A stretch of 64,000 bases of DNA from Marinobacterium lutimaris. GTDB lineage: Bacteria > Pseudomonadota > Gammaproteobacteria > Pseudomonadales > Balneatricaceae. Each line of letters opens with the position of its first letter. Position 1 is the first letter of the stretch. The position numbers and the translations under genes are program-made. Below are positions 18,314 through 30,425 of this stretch, piece after piece. Where the stretch lies: positions 1 through 64,000 of the forward strand of contig NZ_FNVQ01000002.1 of NCBI RefSeq assembly GCF_900108065.1. Reading direction: 5' to 3'. The notes below the pieces were generated by a model, which was given only the letters and a program-made list of their open reading frames with translations, was not told the origin of the DNA and searched no databases.

Positions 18314-20380
18314 TTAGAAGTTGTACTGGATTTTCGCCTGGTAACGGCGGCCATCGAGTACCTTTTCGTATTTGTCGTAGTACACGTCTTTATCGAACAG
18401 GTTATAAACACCGGTGTAGAAGGTGGTGCTGTCGGTCAGGCGATAACGCAGGCCCACATCAACAAAGGTGTAGCTCGGCACCTCTTCCACCATGGCGGTG
18501 CGGCTCAGGCCTTCTGATGAACGGCCACGGTAGTTCAGGCGGCTCCATACGTTCAGCTCGTAGCTCGGTGTCCAGTCCAGGCTGGCGTTGAACATGTGCT
18601 TGGGCAGACGGTTCAGCGGCTCGCCACTGAATTCACCGGAACGCTGTTCCGAGTCGGTGTAGGTGTAGTTGGCACTCACCTCGACGGTATCGCTCAACGG
18701 CAGGCTGGCGGTGGCTTCGATACCTCGCATCACCACTTCATCTACGTTATAGCGAGTGCTGATAAAGTCGTAGCTCTCCCCCAAGTAAACGCAGGATGCA
18801 TCGCCGTTACTGACATCGCAGTAGCGGTCTTCGGTGATCTTGTCCTCGTAGGAAGTGTGGTAGACCGTCAGGCCCAGCTGAACACCGTCGTAGTTCTGCC
18901 AGTTTACGCCCAGCTCGCCAGTCACGCTTTTTTCTGCTTCCAGATCCGAGTTACCCACAATAACCGCGTTACCACCACGGCCACCGGTGGCCTGACCCCA
19001 GCCGTCGGTGGCCTGACGCAGATCTGGTGAACGATAGCCGGAGCTGATACCACCTTTGAAGGTCCACTGATCATCGGCATGCCAGACACCGTAGATACGA
19101 GGGGTCCAGGCGCTGCCATAATTCTCGTCGCGGTTGTAACGCAGGCCGGTAGTGATCGCCAGGCTATCGGTAAGGAAGTACTCATCCTCGGCAAACAGCG
19201 CCATCTGCCAGCGCGTCAGGTCCTGCATGGTGCCAGTCTGGTTGCCGCCATCGGTGAGCTCCTGCTTGTCATACTGGGCGCCGATGGTGAGCATATGGTT
19301 GGTCAGGTTGAATACCGACTTGTGGTTGAGCACCTGCTCCTGGTAATTCATGTCGCGGGTGGGGTTATCGGTCTCGTCATAGGTGTAATAGGTATCGTGC
19401 TGACCGATATCGCTGCTGAACTCATGGGTCAGGCCGAAGTTGTCACGCTCGTAAACCACATCGGTCGGATCGCTACCACGACCGCTGGTGGGAGATGACT
19501 TGCCCGGATTGGTGGCGCGACGCTGGCGTGAGTGGCCAGCCTCAAACTTCAGTGTCTGATCCTCGGACAGCATCCAGGTCATTTTACCGTTGATGTTGCC
19601 GTTGCTCTGATCGCTGTAGCCGTTGAGGATCTCATCCTCATCACGCTCGGAGTACTGGCCGTAAACCTGCAGGCCCAGCTTGTCGTTGATCATCGGGCCG
19701 TTAACGTAGAAGTTGGTGCGGCGCTCGTCGCCGGAATCGTCATCTTCCTGCAGAATCGTTTCGGCACTGATCTCACCACCCCACTCCGGAGCCACTTTGC
19801 GGGTGATGATGTTGATCACACCGCCCAGCGCATCGGAGCCGTACAGCGATGACATGGGGCCACGTATCACTTCGATACGTTCAATTGCGGAGAGCGGCGG
19901 GATCCAGCCCTGTTCGATGCCCGGGCCATCGCTGTTCGGGCGGGTTTCACGGCTGCTCTGACGCTTGCCATCGACCAGGAACAGGGTGTATTTGCCGCCC
20001 ATACCACGCATGGAGATATCAGCGCTGGAACCGCCACCGGTGACGACAACACCCGGCACGTCAGACAGTGCATCGGTGACATCCTTGAACGGACGCTTTT
20101 CCAGATCTTCTCGGGTGATCACGCTGATAGATGCCGGGGCATCAACCACTTCCTGCTCATAACCCGCTGCAGAAACAACCATCTCCTTCAGTTGCACCGG
20201 CTCTGCCGCCAACGCCATGGAGGCACAGATTGCCAGGCCGAGGCCGAAAGTCCCTTTCTGCAGGACACTGACGGGGATGGTTCTTGTCCGTGGGGCCGCT
20301 GTATAAAGAGTGCCTTCCTGGCTCTGGCTCCGCTGGTTCAAATCCGCTGCGTTATCGCTTATGTGGTTCAACTTCTTCAC
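18314..20380 (-). CDS. TonB-dependent siderophore receptor (FepA/CirA-like)
   Basis: 688 residues. A long N-terminal region ends in a signal-peptide cleavage site (ALA-AEPVQ). A plug domain follows (PASISVITREDLEKRPFKDVTDALSDVPGV; IERIEVIRGPMSSLYGSDALGGVINIITR). A 22-strand beta-barrel ends in aromatic-terminal QYNF, and a TonB-box-like KEMVVSA lies near the mature N-terminus. The closest flavour is the catecholate receptor group. It is a paralogue of the receptor at 30.4 kb. The start is uncertain: GTG 20380, or TTG 20371, which is better spaced from AAGGTG. A good Fur box lies ~40 bases upstream, so iron-repressed expression is expected. No partner transport genes are adjacent. Confidence 0.9.
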   Translation of the reverse strand: MKKLNHISDNAADLNQRSQSQEGTLYTAAPRTRTIPVSVLQKGTFGLGLAICASMALAAEPVQLKEMVVSAAGYEQEVVDAPASISVITREDLEKRPFKDVTDALSDVPGVVVTGGGSSADISMRGMGGKYTLFLVDGKRQSSRETRPNSDGPGIEQGWIPPLSAIERIEVIRGPMSSLYGSDALGGVINIITRKVAPEWGGEISAETILQEDDDSGDERRTNFYVNGPMINDKLGLQVYGQYSERDEDEILNGYSDQSNGNINGKMTWMLSEDQTLKFEAGHSRQRRATNPGKSSPTSGRGSDPTDVVYERDNFGLTHEFSSDIGQHDTYYTYDETDNPTRDMNYQEQVLNHKSVFNLTNHMLTIGAQYDKQELTDGGNQTGTMQDLTRWQMALFAEDEYFLTDSLAITTGLRYNRDENYGSAWTPRIYGVWHADDQWTFKGGISSGYRSPDLRQATDGWGQATGGRGGNAVIVGNSDLEAEKSVTGELGVNWQNYDGVQLGLTVYHTSYEDKITEDRYCDVSNGDASCVYLGESYDFISTRYNVDEVVMRGIEATASLPLSDTVEVSANYTYTDSEQRSGEFSGEPLNRLPKHMFNASLDWTPSYELNVWSRLNYRGRSSEGLSRTAMVEEVPSYTFVDVGLRYRLTDSTTFYTGVYNLFDKDVYYDKYEKVLDGRRYQAKIQYNF

Positions 20381-20418
20381 CTTTCAACAAACGAGTATCG
20401 ATTAACATACATAATTAA

Positions 20419-20437
20419 GTTAATGATAATCGTTACT
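20419..20437. promoter_or_regulatory. Fur box upstream of the first TonB receptor gene
   Basis: gttaatgataatcgttact matches the 19-bp Fur consensus at 15 of 19 positions by eye and lies 39 bases before the receptor start codon. Confidence 0.75.
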
Positions 20438-20588
20438 ATTCGTAATCAACAGTTAAAACGATGGCACACCCCATCCCATAAAATGGAACAGCACTCTTCA
20501 GCGGCCGCGAACTGCTTTTAGTTAAATAAGCGCTGACTGATTACAGGGCCGCTGCAGTCTCATCCTTAACACCGAATGGTTGAAACCG

Positions 20589-20611
20589 ATTCATCTTCTA
20601 AACTGATGAAT
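20589..20611. promoter_or_regulatory. Inverted repeat upstream of fadB, possible operator
   Basis: attcatc (20589-20595) and gatgaat (20605-20611) are perfect 7-bp arms with a 9-base spacer, 50 bases before the fadB start. It does not clearly match FadR or PsrA consensus sites, so the regulator is unknown. Confidence 0.3.
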
Positions 20612-20660
20612 ACCGGGGACAAACAACAAGTCGCCCAGCTTCATAACCAAGGAGGCCAGC

Positions 20661-23995
<3,335 letters not shown>

Positions 23996-24001
23996 ATACG
24001 A

Positions 24002-24029
24002 AAAAGCCGGGCTGAGCGGCCCGGCTTTT
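24002..24029. terminator. Bidirectional terminator between fadA and the DUF1330 gene
   Basis: Stem aaaagccgggc (24002-24012) with gcccggctttt (24019-24029), loop tgagcg; flanking A and T runs suit both convergent genes. Confidence 0.92.
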
Positions 24030-24033
24030 CATT

Positions 24034-24324
24034 TTAGAGTCCATGCAGAAGTATGGCGTTCGCCTCTACCGAGGCGTGCCTTTCCCCGATAATCGCCTGA
24101 TACTCAGGTGAGTCATACCAGGCTTTGGCCGCTGCAGCGGAATCCCATTCCAGCAGCACCGTTCGGCTACCGTGCCAGCTCCCTTCCAGCACTTCGGGGC
24201 TGTCATCCACCATAATGATGCGTCCACCGCTATCGGTGATCGTCTTGACCACCTTGGCGATGTAAGCGTCATACAGCGGTTGATCCAGCACCGCTTCGGT
24301 AAACAGCATATATCCCTTGGCCAT
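24034..24324 (-). CDS. DUF1330 family protein
   Basis: 96 residues, a single dimeric alpha+beta barrel-type domain. The family words are MAKGYMLFTEAVLDQPLYDAYI, VLLEWDSAAAAKAWYDSPEYQ and RHASVEANAILLHG. No substrate or reaction is established for the family. A good ribosome binding site (GGGGGACAGG) precedes the ATG. It is monocistronic, convergent with fadA. Confidence 0.85.
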   Translation of the reverse strand: MAKGYMLFTEAVLDQPLYDAYIAKVVKTITDSGGRIIMVDDSPEVLEGSWHGSRTVLLEWDSAAAAKAWYDSPEYQAIIGERHASVEANAILLHGL

Positions 24325-24455
24325 AACCTGTCCCCCGATTTGATTTGTAACTGATACACATAACCGGGAAGCCCTAACGGGCAGGTTCTATGCTCCGAGG
24401 GAGATCGGCGGCCGTGCCACTTTTCTCCCTCTCATAGACAGTATGGCAAATGCGC

Positions 24456-25781
24456 TCAGGCGGGCTTTTCCGAACGCTGCTCCGCCTTTTCCTTACGCAC
24501 TTCGATGCGGTTCGCCTTGATGCTCTTGCGGATCATCGGCGCGATGGTCAGCCCCTGGACTACGATGGAGAAGATCACGACCATATAGGTGATGATCAGC
24601 AGCAGGTTGTGAATATCCACCCCTTTTACCACCATTTCAGCATCTGGGATCGACGCTGCCATGGCCAGCGCCAGACCACCGCGCAGACCACCCCAGGTGA
24701 GGATTTTCACCGAGTTGACGTCATACCGACGGAAACGGCGGAACACGCTGAACGGAATACCCACGCTGATAAAACGCGCCAGCAGAACAACCGGCACCAT
24801 CAACAGCCCCAGCCCCACTTCAACCAGGGTCACGTTCATGGTCACCAGCATCAGGCCAATCAGCAGGAACAGCAGCGCGTTGAGGAAGCTGTCGGTAGCG
24901 TGCCAGAAGTTATTGATGTACTGGGAGCTACTTGGGTCGTTCGGGTCGGCCACCTTGGCGCGGGTAACGTTACCGATAAAGATACCGGCCACGACCATCG
25001 CCAGAGCACCGGAGATCTCCATCATGTTGGCCAGAGCAAACCCCGCCGAGGGGATCATCAGTGTGATCAACAGACGGATATTGGCATCCCCACGGGAGTT
25101 ACACAGCAGGAAGTGACCGATCAGCGCCAGCACGAAACCAAAGGCGATACCACCGAGAGCATCGCTGAAGAACAGTTCGGCAACGCCAGCCACAGTGGGC
25201 TCTGTACCGGAAAACGCAACCGCGAAGATCGTGGTGAACACCACCAGGCCGACGCCATCGTTAAACAGAGACTCCCCCTCTACCTGGATCGAAATACCCT
25301 GGGGAGCATTCATCTGTTTGATGATCGCCAACACGGCGATGGGGTCGGTAGGGCTGATCAGCGCACCGAACAGCAAACAGTAGATCAGCGGTACCGACCA
25401 GCCCAGCGCGCCCAGCAGCCAGTAGGCCAGATAGCCGACGATGACGGTGGAAAGCAGGGTTGAGAACAGCACCAGCACGGTGATCTCCCAGCGTTGCTTG
25501 CGCAATGCGGGCAGGTCGATCTCCAGAGCACCTGCAAACAGCAGAAAGCCTAGCATCCCTTTCAATAGCAACTGGTTAAAGTTAAGACTGCCGAGCGTAT
25601 TGGTGATGGATGCTGCCAGATCGTCGCCGATGAGTTTGAAAGACAGCATTAAAAGCAGAGAGATCACCACCGATCCGGTGGTTATGGCAATCGTCGTCTG
25701 AAGTTTCAGAACATACTGATTGGTGTAAGCGATGAGCACGGCCAAGGCCGATAACAAGCAGAGTAGATACCATGCATTCAT
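24456..25781 (-). CDS. NhaP-type cation:proton antiporter (CPA1)
   Basis: 441 residues with ~12 hydrophobic segments in the inner membrane. It carries the CPA1 hallmarks SPTDPIAVLAI and VEGESLFNDGVGLVVF (ion-binding Asp) and the conserved TWGGLRGGLALAMA. The C-terminal tail is short and basic. It likely exchanges Na+ or K+ for H+. ATG 25781, seven bases after AGGAA, is preferred to the frame start at 25802. An FNR-like box lies 160 bases upstream. It is monocistronic. Confidence 0.92.
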   Translation of the reverse strand: MNAWYLLCLLSALAVLIAYTNQYVLKLQTTIAITTGSVVISLLLMLSFKLIGDDLAASITNTLGSLNFNQLLLKGMLGFLLFAGALEIDLPALRKQRWEITVLVLFSTLLSTVIVGYLAYWLLGALGWSVPLIYCLLFGALISPTDPIAVLAIIKQMNAPQGISIQVEGESLFNDGVGLVVFTTIFAVAFSGTEPTVAGVAELFFSDALGGIAFGFVLALIGHFLLCNSRGDANIRLLITLMIPSAGFALANMMEISGALAMVVAGIFIGNVTRAKVADPNDPSSSQYINNFWHATDSFLNALLFLLIGLMLVTMNVTLVEVGLGLLMVPVVLLARFISVGIPFSVFRRFRRYDVNSVKILTWGGLRGGLALAMAASIPDAEMVVKGVDIHNLLLIITYMVVIFSIVVQGLTIAPMIRKSIKANRIEVRKEKAEQRSEKPA

Positions 25782-25942
25782 GGATTGTTTCCTGACTATC
25801 AATTAAAAAATCGGTTCGCGATAGCACTCCTGGTAGGACTGTTAGCGTAAATACAGGGGCGCCCCGCCATAGATTGGCCAGGCGCTAAAAATTCGAAGAA
25901 GGTTTTGCGATAGCGCTGTTCAGGGTGTTTTCTGAACAAATT

Positions 25943-25956
25943 TTGATCTCGGTCAA
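25943..25956. promoter_or_regulatory. FNR/ANR-like box upstream of the antiporter gene
   Basis: ttgatctcggtcaa matches TTGAT-N4-ATCAA at nine of ten positions. It suggests oxygen-responsive control of the antiporter gene, but single matches of this kind also arise by chance. Confidence 0.35.
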
Positions 25957-26139
25957 TATTAACATAAGGCGATAAATCCCCCTCGCAGAAGCTGTGCGTG
26001 ATTTCAGCAACATAGTGTGATCGAAATCGCCTACATACACTTGTCTGCTGCTCTCTTGCCCCGCCACCCGGAGCTTCTCCCTGTTTCAGTCCCATCTTCG
26101 TCGCTCCATCGACGGCCGCTGGGTCAGGTAACTAAAACC

Positions 26140-26158
26140 GCAAATGATTGACATTATC
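26140..26158. promoter_or_regulatory. Fur-like box upstream of marR-SIP
   Basis: gcaaatgattgacattatc matches the Fur consensus at 14 of 19 positions and ends 58 bases before the MarR gene start. Confidence 0.6.
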
Positions 26159-26216
26159 ATCAACTTGAAAATAAGATGACTTTATCAACTAACTTACACC
26201 ACGCCACACACAGGTT

Positions 26217-26681
26217 ATGCCGATGTCATCCCGCCCTCTCAGCGACACTCTGCACCGACTGATGCACGCCTACCGGCAGCTGATGCTGGAAGCAATTCGC
26301 GAGCAGGGAATAGAACTGCCGATCACTCATATCCGTGTGCTCAAGGGGATTTGCCGCATTGAAGAGTGCACTGCTCACCATATTGCCAGCCAGATGCGCC
26401 GCGACCGGGCCCAGATTGCACGAGTGATCAGCGAACTGGTCAAGAACGGTTTGATCATCAAGGTCAGCCACCCCAAAGACCGACGCAGCCAGTTGCTGGA
26501 GCCCACGGCGGCGGGACTTGAACTGCGAGCGCGTCTGGACAAGGTCGAGGAACAGGTAACACAACGACTGACCAACCCGCTGTCGGCAGACGAAATTGAA
26601 ATCTTTGAAAAGATCGCCGGTCGCATGACAGAACAGGTGACACCCCAGCCGTCCAACGACCCAACGAACGAGGCACAGTGA
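26217..26681 (+). CDS. MarR family transcriptional regulator
   Basis: 154 residues. A winged helix-turn-helix fills residues ~40-105 (ASQMRRDRAQIARVISELVKNGLI ... SHPKDRRSQLLEPTAAG), with flanking dimerisation helices. The DRR wing and RDRAQI recognition helix are typical of MarR. It sits 6 bases before the siderophore-interacting protein gene and behind a Fur-like box, so it probably tunes siderophore use. ATG 26217 or ATG 26223; the ribosome binding site (ACAGG) fits the second slightly better. Confidence 0.88.
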   Translation: MPMSSRPLSDTLHRLMHAYRQLMLEAIREQGIELPITHIRVLKGICRIEECTAHHIASQMRRDRAQIARVISELVKNGLIIKVSHPKDRRSQLLEPTAAGLELRARLDKVEEQVTQRLTNPLSADEIEIFEKIAGRMTEQVTPQPSNDPTNEAQ

Positions 26682-26687
26682 ATAACT

Positions 26688-27452
26688 ATGAAAAAACCTG
26701 AACCCAGAGAGCTCGAGGTGATCCGCACCGCACGCATCACACCCAACATGCACCGCGTCACCCTCGGTGGTGCAGGGATGAGCCAGTTCCCAGATGATCA
26801 GGAGAGCGCCTACATCAAGCTGTTCTTCCCGCAGGCGGAGGGTGAGAAACCGCTGGTACGCACCTACACCGTGCGCCATCAACGCCCCGGCGAGATCGAT
26901 GTGGACTTCAACCTGCACGGCGACGCTGAAAGCGGTCTGGGCGCAGGTCCCGCTTCCAGCTGGGCTGCCAGCACCCAACCCGGTGACCGTATTCTGGTGG
27001 GCGGCCCTGGCACGAAGAAAATGATCAACCCGGATGCTGACTGGCACCTGCTGGCCGGCGATATGACCGCCCTGCCCGCTATCAGCGTTAACCTGGAGCA
27101 GCTACCCGAGGATGCCCGCGGACACGCGGTGATATCGATCATGCATGAGGACGATGCCCAGCCGCTGAAACATCCCGCGAACATCACGCTGCACTGGGTC
27201 GTAGATCCCTCGCCCCGCGACGAGAACCAGACTCTGCTGAACTACATCAGCAAACTGGATCTGCCGGAGGGCGAACCCTCGATCTGGACCGCTTGCGAGT
27301 TCACCAGCATGAGAGCACTGCGCCATCACTTCAAGGAGACCTGGCAGCCGCCGCGTGAACGCCTGTATATCTCCAGCTACTGGAAGCGCGGCCGCAGCGA
27401 GGATCAGCACAAGGTGATCAAGCGCGAGGATGCGGACAGGGAAGGTAATTGA
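26688..27452 (+). CDS. Siderophore-interacting protein, ferric-siderophore reductase (SIP/ViuB type)
   Basis: 254 residues. The FAD-binding beta-barrel includes RTYTVR (58-63) and DFNLHG. The C-terminal NAD(P)H-binding half has the SIP ending WTACEFTSMRALRHH ... YISSYWKRGRSEDQHK. Proteins of this family use NAD(P)H and FAD to reduce ferric siderophores in the cytoplasm and release iron. It is co-transcribed with the MarR gene (6-base gap) and would serve the importer encoded at 32.4-36.3 kb. Confidence 0.92.
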   Translation: MKKPEPRELEVIRTARITPNMHRVTLGGAGMSQFPDDQESAYIKLFFPQAEGEKPLVRTYTVRHQRPGEIDVDFNLHGDAESGLGAGPASSWAASTQPGDRILVGGPGTKKMINPDADWHLLAGDMTALPAISVNLEQLPEDARGHAVISIMHEDDAQPLKHPANITLHWVVDPSPRDENQTLLNYISKLDLPEGEPSIWTACEFTSMRALRHHFKETWQPPRERLYISSYWKRGRSEDQHKVIKREDADREGN

Positions 27453-27477
27453 ACCACCCGCTTACTCAGTTAGCGGA

Positions 27478-27506
27478 GGCCGGGCAAAGAGTTTCTCGGC
27501 CCGGCC
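27478..27506. terminator. Hairpin between the SIP and acyl-CoA dehydrogenase genes
   Basis: ggccgggc (27478-27485) pairs perfectly with gcccggcc (27499-27506), and the loop can add gag/ctc pairs. It is well placed between convergent genes but lacks a T-tract, so its termination role is uncertain. Confidence 0.45.
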
Positions 27507-27529
27507 TGGCGAAATACCCCTGATGTGAC

Positions 27530-29296
27530 TTAGAACTGCTCCTCATCGATCGCCATCAATGTCGTTGAACCGGCAGCGGCAGCCTGTGCCAGTGAACTAC
27601 AGCGTCCCAACAGCTGTTCGGCGTAGGCACTGGCCACCTGCTGCCGCGTTTGCCAGAAAGCCTGGTCTTCGCCCTTTTGCTCATGCTCTGCCGCCCGCTG
27701 TGAACTGCGCAGCAGCATCCAGCCACCACAGAGATAACCAAGCAGCAGCATCAGGTTAACGCTGCCCGCCGCCGGTGCCGCGGGATCGGCCTTGGCCCTT
27801 GCCATCAGGCCATCCACACAGCGTCGAGACTGCGCCAGTGCTTCACGCAGACCATCGCTGAGCACTGCAGGCGCCAGCGAACAGGTATCGATGGCCGCAT
27901 CGATCTCCGCAAACAGATCACCCAGGGCTGCGCCCTGGTCCGCCGCAATTTTTCGACCGATCAGATCCAGCGCCTGAATCCCGGTGGTCCCCTCGTAGAT
28001 CGGCAGAATACGGGCATCCCGGTATAGCTGGGCCACACCTGTCTCTTCGATGTAGCCCATGCCACCGTGTACCTGCATCGACAGTGAACAGACCTCCTGG
28101 GCAAGTTCGGTCATCCAGCCTTTGACCAGCGGTGTATAGAGCGCCACCCGGGCCTCACGTCTTTTGCGCTCATCGCCCTCCGCCGCACGGGCTCTGTCCA
28201 CTTCCGCGGCCGCTTCATAAGCGAAGGCGCGCATCGCCTCGCAGCAAGCCAGCATCTGCGTCAGCATGCGGCGCACATCCGGGTGGTTGATAATGGTGAC
28301 CCGGCTGCCATCGGCCAGGGTGCCCTGCACCCGCTCACGTGCGTAATCCCGCGCCGCCTGGTAAGCGCGCTCGGCAATCCCAAGTCCCTGCAGCCCTACC
28401 GCCTGCCGTGCGCTGTTCATCATGGTGAACATGCAGGCCAGTCCCTGGTGCGGCTCACCCACCAGATAGCCCACCGCACCGCCGTTATCACCGTAGCTCA
28501 TCACGCAGGTGGGGCTGCCGTGGATCCCCATCTTGTGCTCCACGGCCAGGGCGCGCAGATCATTCGGTTTGCCTGGTCTGCCCTGCTCATCCAGCAGATA
28601 TTTGGGCACCAGGAACAGGGAGATCCCTTTCACGCCGACCGGTGCGTCCGGCAATCTCGCCAGAACCAGATGCACGATATTTTCCGCCATCCGGTGATCG
28701 CCCCAGGTGATATAGATCTTCTGCCCGGTTATCAGATAATGATCGCCCTGCGGCACGGCGCGGCTTTTCAGCGCGGCCAGATCACTGCCGGCATCCGGCT
28801 CGGTCAGGTTCATGGTGCCGGTCCATTCACCGCTGGTGACTTTCTCCAGCCAGAGCGTCTTCAGCTCCTCAGTGCCGTGAACGCCCAGGGCTTCTATGAC
28901 ACCGGAGGTCAGCAGTGGGCAGAGCGCCCAGGCCAGGTTGGATGACTGCCAGATTTCGTTGGTGGCGACGGAGAGCAGATTGGGCAGGCCCTGACCACCG
29001 TACTCCGGATCGCCGGCCAGAGAGGGCCAGCCGGCCTCGCAAAACTGATGGTAGATATCGGCAAAGCCGGAGGTTTCCTGTACCCCGTCGGGGGTGAGCT
29101 TCGCCGGCTCCAGATCGCCCTGCCGGTTGGAAGGAGCAAGGAGGTTTTCGCCAAAGCGCGCCGCTTCATCAAAGATCGCTGCCAGCATTTCAGCATCAAG
29201 TTCGTCATTGTCGGCACCGCCCACTGGCTTGGGAACACCGACCACATCGTTAATCAGGAAAAGCGCCTGTTTGCGCGGAAAACGGTAGTTGAGCAT
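27530..29296 (-). CDS. Acyl-CoA dehydrogenase (long, ~590-residue DmdC-like class)
   Basis: 588 residues with all acyl-CoA dehydrogenase parts: the N-terminal helical domain, the middle domain (TMNLTEPDAGSDLAALK, YLITGQKIYITWGDH) and a C-terminal FAD domain (QVHGGMGYIEETG). The catalytic Glu is in PIYEGTTGIQALDL, followed by the extra ~100-residue C-terminal extension of this subfamily, which includes 3-methylmercaptopropionyl-CoA dehydrogenase. It oxidises an acyl-CoA to the 2-enoyl-CoA with an ETF acceptor. The substrate cannot be decided. It lies 94 bases downstream of the LysR gene on the same strand. Confidence 0.88.
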   Translation of the reverse strand: MLNYRFPRKQALFLINDVVGVPKPVGGADNDELDAEMLAAIFDEAARFGENLLAPSNRQGDLEPAKLTPDGVQETSGFADIYHQFCEAGWPSLAGDPEYGGQGLPNLLSVATNEIWQSSNLAWALCPLLTSGVIEALGVHGTEELKTLWLEKVTSGEWTGTMNLTEPDAGSDLAALKSRAVPQGDHYLITGQKIYITWGDHRMAENIVHLVLARLPDAPVGVKGISLFLVPKYLLDEQGRPGKPNDLRALAVEHKMGIHGSPTCVMSYGDNGGAVGYLVGEPHQGLACMFTMMNSARQAVGLQGLGIAERAYQAARDYARERVQGTLADGSRVTIINHPDVRRMLTQMLACCEAMRAFAYEAAAEVDRARAAEGDERKRREARVALYTPLVKGWMTELAQEVCSLSMQVHGGMGYIEETGVAQLYRDARILPIYEGTTGIQALDLIGRKIAADQGAALGDLFAEIDAAIDTCSLAPAVLSDGLREALAQSRRCVDGLMARAKADPAAPAAGSVNLMLLLGYLCGGWMLLRSSQRAAEHEQKGEDQAFWQTRQQVASAYAEQLLGRCSSLAQAAAAGSTTLMAIDEEQF

Positions 29297-29390
29297 AGCC
29301 GCCGATACCCCCGATCATCTCTGCTTGTATGATTCAGGATCGTCTCTGGCGGCGAATTTGGCAATTTACGACGCTGGATATCTGCGCCAC

Positions 29391-30290
29391 TCAGGTACGC
29401 CAGCTTTCTGGAACGGCATGGCGGATCGTGTCGATAAATACCTGGGCTCGGCGCGGCTGCTGGCCATAGGGATAGAGCAGATACACGCCCAACGACGGCC
29501 CCTGCCAGTCGGGCAGGCACTGCTCCAGAGTACCGGGATGGTGTTTCATCCGGAGCTCCACGGTCCAGTGCGGAACCAGACCGACACCACCTCCGTTGAC
29601 GATGGCATCAACCTGGATCAACGCACTGTCTACGGCAAACCTGCGCGAAGGTCCCACCGGACGGTAGTACCCCTCCCCCGGGTGCCAGAGTTCGATTCCC
29701 TGGTTGCCCTGCAGGGTAAGGTCTACCCAAGCGTGCTCCGCCACTTCGCGGGGATGGCTGATTGCGCCGAGACGCTGCAGATAATCGGGATGGCCGTATA
29801 TTCCCTGGCGCAGGACGCCCAGCTTTTCGCAACGCAGTGCCGTATCCGGCTCCGACCCCACCCAGATGCAGATCCCTTCCACCATGTCCGGGCCCGGCGG
29901 GTTGAACTGGGTATGCAGCTGCATCTCAAGCCCCCGATGGGTATCCATGAATCCCAACACCTGGCGGCTGAACCAGCCCCGCAGCAACAGATCATGACAA
30001 TAAACATCAAGACGGCCGCTGACATCCTGGCTCAGCTCCTCAAGAGCGGAATGCCCCTGGGACGCCAGGTTCAGGATCTGCTGGCAGTACTGATAGAACA
30101 GATGCCCTGCTTCGGTGGGAATAAGACGGTTCGACTCCCGTCGCAGCAAACGCTGGCCAAGCGCGGTTTCGAGGTGCCGGATGCGTCGGCTCATGGTCGA
30201 TTTAGGCAGATAAAGTTCGCGGGCGCTGTCGGTCAGACTGCGACTGTCCATGACGGCAGCAAAAGCCTCAAGCTCTTTAAGACCAAACAT
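29391..30290 (-). CDS. LysR family transcriptional regulator
   Basis: 299 residues. The N-terminal winged helix-turn-helix (KELEAFAAVMDSRSLTDSARELYLPKSTMSRRIRHLETALGQ region, ~4-60) is followed by a periplasmic-binding-like effector domain (to ~295). ATG 30290 follows AAGGAG by five bases and is preferred over the GTG at 30296. It is transcribed away from the second TonB receptor gene across a 135-base gap, and towards the acyl-CoA dehydrogenase gene. Either neighbour could be its target; no ligand can be inferred. Confidence 0.9.
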   Translation of the reverse strand: MFGLKELEAFAAVMDSRSLTDSARELYLPKSTMSRRIRHLETALGQRLLRRESNRLIPTEAGHLFYQYCQQILNLASQGHSALEELSQDVSGRLDVYCHDLLLRGWFSRQVLGFMDTHRGLEMQLHTQFNPPGPDMVEGICIWVGSEPDTALRCEKLGVLRQGIYGHPDYLQRLGAISHPREVAEHAWVDLTLQGNQGIELWHPGEGYYRPVGPSRRFAVDSALIQVDAIVNGGGVGLVPHWTVELRMKHHPGTLEQCLPDWQGPSLGVYLLYPYGQQPRRAQVFIDTIRHAVPESWRT

Positions 30291-30352
30291 TTTCACTCCT
30301 TAAAACGTTCCACTTTATGCAACAGGTTGTGCTACTCTACCAGACTGCAAAA

Positions 30353-30377
30353 ATAAATACGAACCATTATCATTAGC
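30353..30377. promoter_or_regulatory. Overlapping Fur-like boxes upstream of the second TonB receptor operon
   Basis: Two overlapping 19-mers (30353-30371 and 30359-30377) each match 12 of 19 Fur positions and share an ATTATC-ATTAGC hexamer tandem. They lie ~50 bases before the receptor start, in the region shared with the divergent LysR gene. Confidence 0.5.
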
Positions 30378-30425
30378 ACTAATTAAACGGACTGACACTT
30401 ATTCAGCTAATGACAGGAGATGGAC

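Larger units (their letters stand above)
25782..26216. other. Divergent intergenic region between antiporter and MarR genes
   Basis: About 435 bases. It contains an FNR/ANR-like box and a Fur-like box (given separately). Frames on the minus strand at 25799-26095 lack coding character and ribosome binding sites. Nothing else is recognised. Confidence 0.55.

Noticed and set aside
25799-26095. 98-codon minus-strand frame between antiporter and MarR genes
   Set aside because: It runs across the antiporter promoter and FNR-like box and has no coding character.
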